Part shown: positions 49,039 through 57,680 of the stretch, in pieces
Layout of the letters: each line of letters begins with the position of its first letter
Position numbering within the stretch: position 1 is the first letter of the stretch
Source of the DNA: Candidatus Dojkabacteria bacterium
GTDB taxonomy: Bacteria; Patescibacteria; Dojkabacteria; SC72
DNA: 64,000 nt
Direction of reading: 5' to 3'
NCBI GenBank assembly: GCA_023229785.1
Contig: JALNYV010000005.1
Span: 14,175-78,174, forward strand
The notes under the pieces: model-generated
Databases searched by the model: none
What the model saw: only the letters and a program-made list of their open reading frames with translations
What the model was told of the DNA's origin: nothing
Translations under genes and position numbers: made by a program

Positions 49039-50682
49039 TTATCCACAGGAGGTATTGTTCATCATCACCCACTTTGTTGTGCCACAATCCCACACTCTCC
49101 AGTAACCATTGTTTTGCATATTCTGATACTCTGTCAATGATGCATCATAATTAGGCAGTGTATTCTTGATAATATCTTTTCTGTAATTCCACCTATGTTT
49201 CCGTTTACCATCAACTACATAAAAATAGGCGGGAGGATTAGTGGTTTTTAAATCAAACCCCAACTGTTGGTACATATTCCCAACACTCCACCTCATATCA
49301 GCAAAGCTATATATCTCTTTCCATTCGTTATTCCGTTGGAAGTGTTTTAATAATTTAGAAGCTATACCAGGAATGCGGTATGTTATATCAGTACAAAATC
49401 TACTCAATTCCCAAATACCTTCTTTGGATTTAGTTTTATCTTTTTGTCCAAGAGCCACTCTAGGAGATGTAAAAGTCATAACAGCAACTAAACTATTATC
49501 ATAATATGCCCCATATGATATTTGAGCATTGTCATTACCTTGAACATGATTGATTTCCAGTAGTGCTCGTTTCTCATCACCGCTACATGCTTTTATTTCA
49601 CATTTTCTGGCGTAAATTTTTTGTACCATGCCCAGTTGGGTATAGTGTTTTAATTTAGCTGATAGTAATGCAGTATTATTCATTTCATCCTCAAATAGAA
49701 TGATAAATTGAATCCCAGCCTCCAGAAATGATTTATAAGTAGATAACCCACTCTTTAAGTTGGCGTGGGATTGATCTATAGGTAGAACGACGATTGCCCT
49801 ATTGGATTCTTCATCATACACTGTGGTAATAACATCAGCTACTCTGACAAATGGTTTACTGTTGGGTAATATATGCAATAGTGCTTTAGCATATTGTTCT
49901 AATTTGGTATTGGAAGATATATATTGAAAAAACAATGGTGGAATAGTTCCTTTAATGTGATTCCGAGATCCAATATTTTCTAACCACCCTATCATTTGCA
50001 AATTTGAAAAATCTGCGCAAAGCTCTGGAGGAATGTTGTTGTCAAAACAAAACCGCTTTGGAACTATATGATCCAAATGATATGCTCCATCCACACCAGC
50101 TTTACCTCTAGGTAAATTAGTTGGATTGATTTGTTTCTTGTACTTATTATAAATCTGTTCTGTTAGAGAACTTACTGCTGATTTATATTGTTGCCATTCT
50201 GTAGCAGTTTCCTTCCACTTAGCTGAATTAGCTTTTGACCAAGCTGTGATCGTTGATGTTCTTTCTATCTTTCCACAAACGGTGCACGTGGTTTCTAATT
50301 CAATTACATTTCCAGGATATGTTTCAAAATAATGTCCACAATTTTTATTGAAGAATTTTAATTTTTTAGTAGTAGTTCTAAGAGCAGTATAATCTCCAAC
50401 TATGGATACTCCCATTTTTTCCAATTTGTCAAGATGAACTTGTTGAATAGCTTTAGTACTGTTTCTTCTACTTTGAGTATTACAATGAGGACAGCCAGAT
50501 ACACCATATTTTTTGTATGTTTGTCTTTTTGATAGTGGAGTAGCAGACCAGATATGATTACAAGTCATACACAACATCTTGTGATGTTGTTTAGTACCTC
50601 TAAATGGCTCTAGCAACTTGATTAGATTTTCTTTCTCCAATAACAATGGATAATTGTTATTGAACTCTCCAGGCTTTGGCAT
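49039..50682 (-). CDS. HNH plus Hef-like composite homing endonuclease
   Basis: 547 aa. N-terminal zinc motifs (CMTCNHIW...CPHCN, residues 38-72; a second CTVCG near 135), then an HNH-like core GAYHLDHIVPKRFCFDNNIPPELCADFSNLQMIGWLENIGSRNHIKG (about 205-250), and a C-terminal Hef-like domain from about residue 350: IYARKCEIKACSGDEKRALLEINHVQGNDNAQISYGAYYDN, FCTDITYRIPGIASKLL, FADMRWSVGNMYQQLGF, YWRVWDCGTTKWV. It replaces the Vsr-like nuclease of other Hef-domain copies with an HNH. Sits immediately downstream of the major capsid gene, which keeps its own terminator. Confidence 0.8.
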   Translation of the reverse strand: MPKPGEFNNNYPLLLEKENLIKLLEPFRGTKQHHKMLCMTCNHIWSATPLSKRQTYKKYGVSGCPHCNTQSRRNSTKAIQQVHLDKLEKMGVSIVGDYTALRTTTKKLKFFNKNCGHYFETYPGNVIELETTCTVCGKIERTSTITAWSKANSAKWKETATEWQQYKSAVSSLTEQIYNKYKKQINPTNLPRGKAGVDGAYHLDHIVPKRFCFDNNIPPELCADFSNLQMIGWLENIGSRNHIKGTIPPLFFQYISSNTKLEQYAKALLHILPNSKPFVRVADVITTVYDEESNRAIVVLPIDQSHANLKSGLSTYKSFLEAGIQFIILFEDEMNNTALLSAKLKHYTQLGMVQKIYARKCEIKACSGDEKRALLEINHVQGNDNAQISYGAYYDNSLVAVMTFTSPRVALGQKDKTKSKEGIWELSRFCTDITYRIPGIASKLLKHFQRNNEWKEIYSFADMRWSVGNMYQQLGFDLKTTNPPAYFYVVDGKRKHRWNYRKDIIKNTLPNYDASLTEYQNMQNNGYWRVWDCGTTKWVMMNNTSCG

Positions 50683-50775
50683 AATATTCTCCTATAATTT
50701 AGAATCATTATACCTTATTTATGATAATATGTCAACTTCTTATTGGTCTGTGGGATTCCCCAGGGGATGAAAAGA

Positions 50776-50796
50776 AACCCCGCATATAGCGGGGTT
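50776..50796 (-). terminator. Terminator of the major capsid gene
   Basis: Eight-bp GC-rich stem AACCCCGC / GCGGGGTT with a 5-nt loop, followed on the minus strand by TTCTTTTC, 16 nt past the gp23 stop. Confidence 0.85.
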
Positions 50797-50811
50797 CGCA
50801 GGTGTTATTAA

Positions 50812-52251
50812 TTATGCGAATTGGAAATTCGTAACATTAATTTTGCCGTAGTAGTCAGCTGAGTTTCCCAACGATGTTTGGCTTTGTGTGAAAGCTGTTT
50901 TCCCATATCTGGTCATCATACTGACTACAGGTTGGAAGGTTATCGGATTAATGATCACACCAGAAGACATCAATGGAATATATGGGCAGTAGAAGTAGCC
51001 TGTATCAGTCTCTCCATTACCACCTTTATAACCAACCAAAATTACATCATTTACTGCGTTACCCAAGCCTGAAACTTGATTCCACAAATATGAATAAACT
51101 TTGATAGTGCCGTTTAAAGTACCAACCAACATAGTGTTGTTAGGACCTTTAAATGAACCAGCGATTGCAGGTGCAAATACTGATTTAGCAGCTGATTGAA
51201 GTATAGACACAACCATAGGAGATACAACAATAAAGTTGCCTGGTCCACGACGTGTTTTACGAGCAATTTCATTTGCTACAGCGTTAATAACAATACCCAA
51301 GTTAGCGAAACGATCACCTAAGTATGCTGGTTGATATTGAGGACCAAGTCCAATTGTAGCATAGTCATATGTACCAACAGTACCAGCCAATGCAATCAAA
51401 TCAGATAAGATTTCAGAATCAATTTCTTGAACGATTTCAGCAGAAACAACTTGTGATAATTCACTTTCCAGATCCAAACCATGTTGTGATTTCAGATCTT
51501 GCATTGCTTCAATTGTCCAACCAGCTTGTAATTTCCGAGTACCAGCTTCAACAGCTTGTGAAATTACTTCCAGTTTCATCGTACGACCACCAGAACCTTC
51601 TATGAATGAACCAGCACCACCATACAGACGGCCTGCATATTGTTGACCAATAGGATCAACACCATTAGGACCAAATTGTGAAGTGTTATAAGCGGGTAAT
51701 GCTGAAGGCCATGCACCACGAGAAGCATTAGTACTAATACCAGCTTCAACAGCAGCAGGGTTTGCAATACCAGATACACCAGCAACTTGAGTAGTTGCAG
51801 GATCGTTTACAGCACCAGAAGTAGCACCGCCTGAATAGAACTGACGTAATACAGGGTTGTTACCGAATAATTCATCATTTGCTGTAATAGCACCATATGA
51901 ACCATTAGCAGCCCAAGGATTGCCTGGTTGACCAGCTGCAGGAACTGCAACAGATTCACCGTAACGATAACGCATAGTATATACCAAGCCAACTGGACCT
52001 TGCATAGGTTGTACACCTACGATTTCAGTAGCGATTGTGCCTGGAATAATACGACGAATCATGGGGATTAAAATTTTACGGAATCCAGCAATATCATTTG
52101 CACCAACGGCGCCTGATGCTGCAGTTTCCATCAATATGTGGTTTTTTTGGTTTTCTAACAAGGTACCAACGATACCTTTCTTGTGAGAAGATAAGCCGTC
52201 CAACAGGGCTTCCTTAACTTCTGACCAATTTTCGAATAGTGTGTTGTCCAT
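50812..52251 (-). CDS. 23: Major capsid protein, gp23-like
   Basis: 479-aa HK97-fold capsid precursor (T4 gp23 521 aa). Family signs: IAGFRKILIPMIRRIIPGTIATEIVGVQPMQGPVGLVYTMRYRYG near the N-terminus and YFYCPYIPLMSSGVIINPITFQPVVSMMTRYGKTAF near the C-terminus. The first 42 residues are a likely propeptide: NHILMETAASG offers L-M-E followed by Thr, the (L/I)xE pattern cut by protease gp21. AAAGGAG lies 9 nt before the ATG and an AGTAAATA late-like box further up. Its message ends at the GC-rich hairpin before the endonuclease gene. Confidence 0.96.
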   Translation of the reverse strand: MDNTLFENWSEVKEALLDGLSSHKKGIVGTLLENQKNHILMETAASGAVGANDIAGFRKILIPMIRRIIPGTIATEIVGVQPMQGPVGLVYTMRYRYGESVAVPAAGQPGNPWAANGSYGAITANDELFGNNPVLRQFYSGGATSGAVNDPATTQVAGVSGIANPAAVEAGISTNASRGAWPSALPAYNTSQFGPNGVDPIGQQYAGRLYGGAGSFIEGSGGRTMKLEVISQAVEAGTRKLQAGWTIEAMQDLKSQHGLDLESELSQVVSAEIVQEIDSEILSDLIALAGTVGTYDYATIGLGPQYQPAYLGDRFANLGIVINAVANEIARKTRRGPGNFIVVSPMVVSILQSAAKSVFAPAIAGSFKGPNNTMLVGTLNGTIKVYSYLWNQVSGLGNAVNDVILVGYKGGNGETDTGYFYCPYIPLMSSGVIINPITFQPVVSMMTRYGKTAFTQSQTSLGNSADYYGKINVTNFQFA

Positions 52252-52316
52252 TTTATTTGCTCCTTTGCAAAAAACTAGCTTAAATTTTATTTACTACATT
52301 GTTTTGTTTCTTAATA

Positions 52317-53255
52317 TTACCCAATACCTGCGATTCTACGCATATGAGCTTTATCAGCTTCAGTAAGTGTGGTTCTTTGAATAACATCTTTTTTATCTAT
52401 AGCAGATTCGTCAAGTTGTTGCTCATCATTATTACCTTTTCTTACTGCACCTTTTAGTTTAACTTCTTCTTTCTTGCCTTCAGCTAGTACTTTGCCTTCC
52501 TTCTCTGAAGATTGAGTGTCTGTTGTTTCTTTCAAAACACGACCCACAAATGTTTTATAAGCATCTTCTAATAATGATGTATCAACATTCTTAAGAATTG
52601 CTTCCATAACTTCTTTCGTACGACCAGAAAGAGGTGCCAAGACTTCTTTCAATTTCATAGTACGTTCTAATTTTGCTGTTCTCTTATCAGACTCTTCCAA
52701 TGCTGTTAGGGCATCATCTAATCTAATTTGAGTTTCGTTCAATTTGCTTTCGATAGAATTGTCACCAACATAATGTTTTTGAAATTCCTGCACAAATGCT
52801 TCGAATACTGTTTTACCGAATTGATTTTTCTTAACAACTTCAAAATCTTCACGCAATTCGCCAAGTTCAGCAGTTAAACGAATTTCCAAAAATGCGTCAA
52901 CTTTTTCAATCAATTGTGCGATGTCTCCCTTTAACACATGAGCCATTTCACTCTTAGCTTCAACTAGCTTTTCAGCATATTCAATTTCAAGATCACGGAA
53001 CCGTTCTATATCTTCACGTAATTCATCAAGCTCTGAAGTTAATGCTTCTGTTACTTTAGCGTCCAATGCTTCTATCAATGTTTCACGTTCTGTAATCCAC
53101 TGTTCGTTTAATTGAGCTGTAACTTCAGCTGTTGCTGTTGCTCTAGCTACACTCAATGATTCATCCAGTTGCTTTTTAAAAGCGCCTTCCAATTCAACTT
53201 TAGTATCTTCAGTTAATACATCAGCTGATAATAATTTTTTGAGTAATTCATCCAT
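52317..53255 (-). CDS. 22: Prohead core scaffold protein, gp22-like
   Basis: 312 aa, long charged coiled coil (residues 10-215) rich in Glu, Leu and Lys, as expected for the T4-type scaffold (gp22, 269 aa). Ends TEADKAHMRRIAGIG. It lies exactly between protease gp21 and capsid gp23, as in T4, and should be degraded by gp21 during head maturation. The many internal E-L pairs preceded by Leu or Ile give cleavage sites. CATAAATA lies about 30 nt upstream of the ATG. Confidence 0.9.
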   Translation of the reverse strand: MDELLKKLLSADVLTEDTKVELEGAFKKQLDESLSVARATATAEVTAQLNEQWITERETLIEALDAKVTEALTSELDELREDIERFRDLEIEYAEKLVEAKSEMAHVLKGDIAQLIEKVDAFLEIRLTAELGELREDFEVVKKNQFGKTVFEAFVQEFQKHYVGDNSIESKLNETQIRLDDALTALEESDKRTAKLERTMKLKEVLAPLSGRTKEVMEAILKNVDTSLLEDAYKTFVGRVLKETTDTQSSEKEGKVLAEGKKEEVKLKGAVRKGNNDEQQLDESAIDKKDVIQRTTLTEADKAHMRRIAGIG

Positions 53256-53380
53256 TGTAAAAATCTCCTATTAGGACCTTCATGTTAAATATTTATGGTA
53301 CCATGGTAAATTCACATGAAACAAAATTTAAGGATTACTGGGCCAGGCTAATTATGCAGGGTCTAGTATTTCTTATGTTT

Positions 53381-54019
53381 CTATTTTTTTGCGAATAATC
53401 CTTCTGATAACCACTTTAAAATTTCTTTTTTTAGATATTTTTGGGCTGCATCATCATTACGATAGTGTTCAGCTATGGTGATAATCTTCTTACCATTGTT
53501 AGCTTGTTGTAATGATTCATATACACTACCAGGATAAGCTTCTGGAGCAGAGGGCTGAATTACAATATCACATGTGATAAATTGAAATCCTGTTACATTT
53601 CCACTCTCATTTACATTGCCTGCACCACGACTAGATACGCCTATTTTAACTCCACTCTTAATTAACTCTTGGGCTATTAGACCCATAGGAGTATTTAATA
53701 GTTTAGCTTTTCCAAACGCATTAGATCCTTTCATCCACATTTCAGATATAAAATGCGATATTCGATCGGAATTAATTTGAAGAGATTGTGGGTGATCTAA
53801 TTCTCCAAAAATACCATTGGTTTGTCTTATTGTATCTGATGCGAGGCGAACAGCTTCTGATATTTCAGACAATGGATAATTTCTCCCATTGCGGTTCTTC
53901 ATATCACTTTGCATAAAAATACCATTTAACCAAAGTGATTTGCCATCGTTAGACGATTCCTGTATTATATTACATTCGTGAGGCTTTAAATCCTCAACTA
54001 GTAAGATTGGAGTTGCCAT
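53381..54019 (-). CDS. 21: Prohead maturation protease, gp21-like
   Basis: 212-aa serine protease, the same length as T4 gp21. LWLNGIFMQSDMKNRNGRNYP at the N-terminus, catalytic His in GIFGELDHPQSLQI, catalytic Ser in GVKIGVSSRGAGNV, and the later FQFITCDIVIQPSAPEAYPGSVYES are diagnostic of T4-group prohead proteases. It processes gp23, scaffold and core proteins after sites ending (L/I)xE and presumably the leader peptides of the internal proteins described here. Confidence 0.95.
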   Translation of the reverse strand: MATPILLVEDLKPHECNIIQESSNDGKSLWLNGIFMQSDMKNRNGRNYPLSEISEAVRLASDTIRQTNGIFGELDHPQSLQINSDRISHFISEMWMKGSNAFGKAKLLNTPMGLIAQELIKSGVKIGVSSRGAGNVNESGNVTGFQFITCDIVIQPSAPEAYPGSVYESLQQANNGKKIITIAEHYRNDDAAQKYLKKEILKWLSEGLFAKK

Positions 54020-54031
54020 GACTATTCTTCC

Positions 54032-54469
54032 TTATCTAGCAAGCCTATTTCTAAGCGGTTGCACTCTTCTTTTACCCAAAGAGCCTGAATTGCCTTCTCT
54101 GTCCATATCATCATCAAAACCACTTTCATCACGATCATCAATTTCAGGTGGCTCCATATCATCTTCATCAAAGTCAGCGTCAGCTTCCTCATCACGATCT
54201 ACATCAGGAGGTTCCATACCATCTTCATCAAAATCATCATCCTCTTTATCATCTTCATCATGGTATCTACCCACACTAGGTGGATTCATATCATCACTGG
54301 GATCAAAATCTACAGGATCGTCATCATAATCTTCATCGTGTTCACCTAGAAGAATTTGTTGAGATTTTGCTCTAATAAAACTGTGAAATGCTTTTGTGGC
54401 TGTTTCTATATCCTCATTAACCAAAGAAGATATAACAGATTTAAGATTTTTGTTTAATTGTTTCTTCAT
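54032..54469 (-). CDS. Acidic prohead core protein (gp67/gp68-like), copy 2
   Basis: 145 aa. The N-terminal 42 residues (SVISSLVNEDIETATKAFHSFIRAKSQQILLGE) match copy 1 upstream, followed by a long acidic tail rich in Asp, Glu and Pro (DEDYDDDPVDF, GMEPPDVDRDEEAD) and a basic end (KRRVQPLRNRLAR). The layout recalls T4 gp67, a small core protein with an acidic tail cut by gp21. It sits between portal and protease, as gp67 and gp68 do. I cannot tell which of these it replaces. Confidence 0.75.
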   Translation of the reverse strand: MKKQLNKNLKSVISSLVNEDIETATKAFHSFIRAKSQQILLGEHDEDYDDDPVDFDPSDDMNPPSVGRYHDEDDKEDDDFDEDGMEPPDVDRDEEADADFDEDDMEPPEIDDRDESGFDDDMDREGNSGSLGKRRVQPLRNRLAR

Positions 54470-54473
54470 TTGA

Positions 54474-54809
54474 TTATTCCTTTGTCTTGTCTTTCTTTAA
54501 AAAAGCAGGTTTTTTCTTATCTTCTTTATCCTTATCTGATTTTTTAGCGAAGGGATTTACACCTTTTTTAGGTTTTTTATCTTCATCATCTTCATCATCT
54601 TCATCATCTTCATCATCTTCATCATCTTCATCATCTTCATCTTCATCATCTTCATCATCTTCATCATCTTCATCTTTTTTTTCACCTAGAAGAATTTGTT
54701 GAGATTTTGCTCTAATGAAGTTATGAAATGCTTTAGTTCCATTAGCTGTATCTTCATTCACAATTGAATTGACAACAGCCTCAAGGTCTTTTTTCATCGC
54801 TTTATTCAT
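54474..54809 (-). CDS. Acidic prohead core protein (gp67/gp68-like), copy 1
   Basis: 111 aa. N-terminus MNKAMKKDLEAVVNSIVNEDTANGTKAFHNFIRAKSQQILLGE, then an almost pure Asp/Glu run of about 38 residues written as a DNA microsatellite (54580-54676), then a basic tail rich in Lys (KPKKGVNPFAKK... KKDKTKE). Tandem paralogue of the next gene, 4 nt apart. The I-L-L-G-E stretch before the acidic run would allow gp21 cleavage. A role as internal core and DNA counter-charge is inferred from T4 gp67. Confidence 0.75.
   Translation of the reverse strand: MNKAMKKDLEAVVNSIVNEDTANGTKAFHNFIRAKSQQILLGEKKDEDDEDDEDDEDEDDEDDEDDEDDEDDEDDEDKKPKKGVNPFAKKSDKDKEDKKKPAFLKKDKTKE
54580..54676 (-). repeat. Coding microsatellite (9-nt unit)
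   Basis: About ten tandem copies of TCATCTTCA on the plus strand with one shortened unit, encoding Asp-Glu-Asp repeats of the core protein. Likely to change length by slippage in steps of three residues. Confidence 0.9.
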
Positions 54810-54907
54810 TTTTACTACTCCCTATTTAAAATATAGTTTTGTGTTAGTTCTTAGAAAAAACTACTCTCTAAGAATATTTATTAAATTATTATTATTATTG
54901 GGTTATA

Positions 54908-56587
54908 TTATTTTACCAACGGTGGAGCCTGGGGTGGTTGTGGGGTTCCAGGAGTTGGTGCAATTCCAGGTTCTGCACCGATATCACCTAGACCAGTTGC
55001 AGGAGGTTCCATCCCCATATCCATGCCACCACCCATGCCACCTAGTGATCCTGCTACCATTCCTCCTCCCATTCCCATATCCATTCCACCTTCACCTGGC
55101 GGTGGACCATACAATCTGAGGAAGTCTTCTTTCGTTAAATTATCAGGATCCATTCCTAATTCCTCAGCGCGAAGCCGTTGATTAAGCAATATCTCTTCAT
55201 CTGTAGCTTGTAGGTATTTTTTCATAGTAAAACGTTTTGATAGATGTTCTACACCATTAGCTTGTCCATAAGTACTTAATAAATCATTATCCAACTGTTG
55301 TTGACGATATATACCAAAATTTTCTGGATCAGGCAATTTTATATTAAATATGGTTGGGTCAGCTGTTATCCCAGCCATTCTAATATATCGTTTGAATTCA
55401 GCATCCACCACACGTGATATATAATTTTGCAACCGTTTGATGTACATGGCAAACCTAAGTTCTTGAATATAAGCAATACCTGTTTTACCATCACTAGCCA
55501 TTGCACCATCTTGACCTTCTCGCATATAAGATAGGGGGATACGTAATCCTCTAAACACTTTCCATTGAAAATATTCTAAATCAGCTAACTCTCCAAGACC
55601 TTGGCCACCTGGTAATGTTTCTACTTTGGAACCTCTACCATCAGGTCTTTGTGCAAAAAAGAAATCTTCATTCATTGATTGTGGATTATATACAGAGTCA
55701 ACTTGGTCTACTCCACCACCTGCTGTAGGTACTTTACGTTGACGAATTTCGTTTTTGATACTCTCTAAGTATGTTTTAACTCTATTTGGTGACATTTTAC
55801 CAACATCTATATAAAATACTCTCCGTTCAGGAGCACGTTGAATACGATATATAATGATAGCATCTTCCAACAATTCTTTCTGTTTTTGTGCACGATACAC
55901 AGCTCTAAGAACAGACTCTCCGAATGGTGCTGTTTCAGAAATATCATCATTTAGTGTAAACCACACAACATCATCAGATGGAAATGTGTCCACTAGCTCA
56001 TTTGAGTAATTACCAAAATGACCAACTGGTTGATTGTATGGAGAGTTTGGAACTTTAGTATCACGTTTTATTTGCCATCCCAATACTCTAGTCATATCAC
56101 GATCATCCACTATAGCAGCAACCACATTTTTTGGATGAACATATTCCCACTTAGCTGTTTCTTTTTTTCTCAAGAAGAAACAATCTCCATACTTAATGGT
56201 GGTTCTAGCAACTTTAAATAATCTGATATTCCAATCATGCAGATCAGACCAATATCTCAAAGCTGCTCTGAGTGTCATTACTACTGTTGATGATATTTCC
56301 TGATTTTTATCAGCTTCTATAACTAATTCCAACGGAAGATCACTGTTGGGGTTTGATCCTATCATTTCTTCTGCAATGGTGTCTAAACTTCTGGCGATTT
56401 CTACATCATTATCCATCAAATCATATTCTCTATAACGAGTCAACCTGGAAGCTGAACCTTGCACCAACCGTTGATACCAAGTATAATTGGCATACACTCC
56501 TTGATCCCCAACATTCTGGGAATCACTCATAGTAGTTATGCCAGGCTTAGGGGTGACGATCTTAAAATAATCTTGAATTTTTGCCAT
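54908..56587 (-). CDS. 20: Portal vertex protein, gp20-like
   Basis: 559 aa from ATG 56587 (MAKIQDYFKIVTPKPG); sequence upstream in this frame is not phage-portal-like and crosses the divergent endonuclease, so the longer reading is rejected. T4 gp20 has 524 aa. Diagnostic: DNDVEIARSLDTIAEEMIG, ALRYWSDLHDWNIRLFKVARTTIKYGD, RAVYRAQKQKELLEDAIIIYRIQRAPERRVFYIDVG, ENFGIYRQQQLDN and MREGQDGAMASDGKTG. The C-terminal 60 residues are Gly/Met/Pro-rich (GGMDMGMGGGM...), an extension not in T4. Forms the dodecameric ring for DNA entry and neck attachment. A CATAAATA box lies about 40 nt upstream. Confidence 0.95.
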   Translation of the reverse strand: MAKIQDYFKIVTPKPGITTMSDSQNVGDQGVYANYTWYQRLVQGSASRLTRYREYDLMDNDVEIARSLDTIAEEMIGSNPNSDLPLELVIEADKNQEISSTVVMTLRAALRYWSDLHDWNIRLFKVARTTIKYGDCFFLRKKETAKWEYVHPKNVVAAIVDDRDMTRVLGWQIKRDTKVPNSPYNQPVGHFGNYSNELVDTFPSDDVVWFTLNDDISETAPFGESVLRAVYRAQKQKELLEDAIIIYRIQRAPERRVFYIDVGKMSPNRVKTYLESIKNEIRQRKVPTAGGGVDQVDSVYNPQSMNEDFFFAQRPDGRGSKVETLPGGQGLGELADLEYFQWKVFRGLRIPLSYMREGQDGAMASDGKTGIAYIQELRFAMYIKRLQNYISRVVDAEFKRYIRMAGITADPTIFNIKLPDPENFGIYRQQQLDNDLLSTYGQANGVEHLSKRFTMKKYLQATDEEILLNQRLRAEELGMDPDNLTKEDFLRLYGPPPGEGGMDMGMGGGMVAGSLGGMGGGMDMGMEPPATGLGDIGAEPGIAPTPGTPQPPQAPPLVK

Positions 56588-56657
56588 AATATTATATTGC
56601 CTTAGGGTTAAAGATGTTGTATAATGCTTATTTATGATATTAATCAAAGAGTGATAT

Positions 56658-57665
56658 ATGGAAAGAAGGTTACCACCAAAATGCAAATGTTGTGATAATC
56701 CAGTCAAGTGGAACAGCTCCAAGAAATCATGGTGTGTGTATTGTTCCGCAAAATGCAGGGCCAATGATCCAGATTTTAAAAAGAGCATTACAGACAAATA
56801 TGGAAAGCATCCTGGACATACTGAAGAGGCTATTAATAAGCGTAAACAAACCTGTACGAAAAAGTATGGAGTAGAATTTCCACTACAGGATAAGGCCATT
56901 CATCAACGAACTAAAGATACTTCAATTAATAGGCACGGTGGGATATTGAGGGGTAGCCCCGAAGTAAATAAAAAGATCAATGATACTATGGTGAAAAAAT
57001 ATGGTGTACAATATTCTTCACAATCGGTTGATTTGTTGAAGAAACAATTGCAGACCAATATGGATAGGTATGGTGTTAAATACCCCTTGCAGTGTGGTTT
57101 TATCAAAGAAAAACAAGAAGCAACTAATTTTAAATTATCAGGCACCAAGGGCTCTAGTCAACGCCATATGGTGAATAGTATTCCACTATTAGAAAATTAT
57201 GATTGGCTATATAATCAATATATCACCCAAAATAAACCAACTACACAAATAGCAAAAGAGGTGGGCAATGTTTATTACGGAACTGTTATAAATTATTTAA
57301 GAAAACATAAAATTGATATAATTTACAATATAGGATTTTCCAAAATATCAGTTTTTTGGTTGGAGCAGATAATGAAGAAAGAAAATATCTATATACAACA
57401 TTCTAAGAATATTGGTGAATATAAAATCCCAGGAACTAGATTCAAAGCAGATGGATATTGCATTGAAACAAACACCATTTATGAATTCCACGGAGACAGA
57501 TTTCATGGAAATCCAAACGTTTTTGACCTATATGATCAATGCCATCCGTTTAATGATAAGACAGCAAGTGAATTATACCAAACGACAATCGAAAGAGAGC
57601 ATAAAATAAAAGAATTAGGATATAATTTAGTAGTTATGTGGGAGAGTGATTTTGATAATAGATAA
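56658..57665 (+). CDS. Homing endonuclease, TNLxRYG-repeat type
   Basis: 335 aa. Zinc knuckle at the N-terminus (CKCCDNPVKWNSSKKSW then YCSAKC), five TNL-type repeats (TCTKKYGVEFPLQD, TSINRHGGILRGS, TNMDRYGVKYPLQC), helix-turn-helix (NKPTTQIAKEVGNVYYGTVINYL) and nuclease module (FKADGYC, NTIYEFHGDRFHGNP, ELGYNLVVMWESDF). Divergent from the portal gene and 15 nt before another endonuclease of the same kind. Together they separate the head cluster from the NP-repeat array. Confidence 0.87.
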   Translation: MERRLPPKCKCCDNPVKWNSSKKSWCVYCSAKCRANDPDFKKSITDKYGKHPGHTEEAINKRKQTCTKKYGVEFPLQDKAIHQRTKDTSINRHGGILRGSPEVNKKINDTMVKKYGVQYSSQSVDLLKKQLQTNMDRYGVKYPLQCGFIKEKQEATNFKLSGTKGSSQRHMVNSIPLLENYDWLYNQYITQNKPTTQIAKEVGNVYYGTVINYLRKHKIDIIYNIGFSKISVFWLEQIMKKENIYIQHSKNIGEYKIPGTRFKADGYCIETNTIYEFHGDRFHGNPNVFDLYDQCHPFNDKTASELYQTTIEREHKIKELGYNLVVMWESDFDNR

Positions 57666-57680
57666 AAATAGAGAATTAAA

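Noticed and set aside
54487..54702. Poly-serine open frame opposite the acidic core protein
   Set aside because: It is the reverse reading of the Asp/Glu microsatellite and not a gene.
56588..56899. Longer reading of the portal gene upstream of 56587
   Set aside because: The added 104 residues are Cys/Leu-rich and lie antisense to the zinc region of the divergent endonuclease. ATG 56587 gives the standard gp20-like start.
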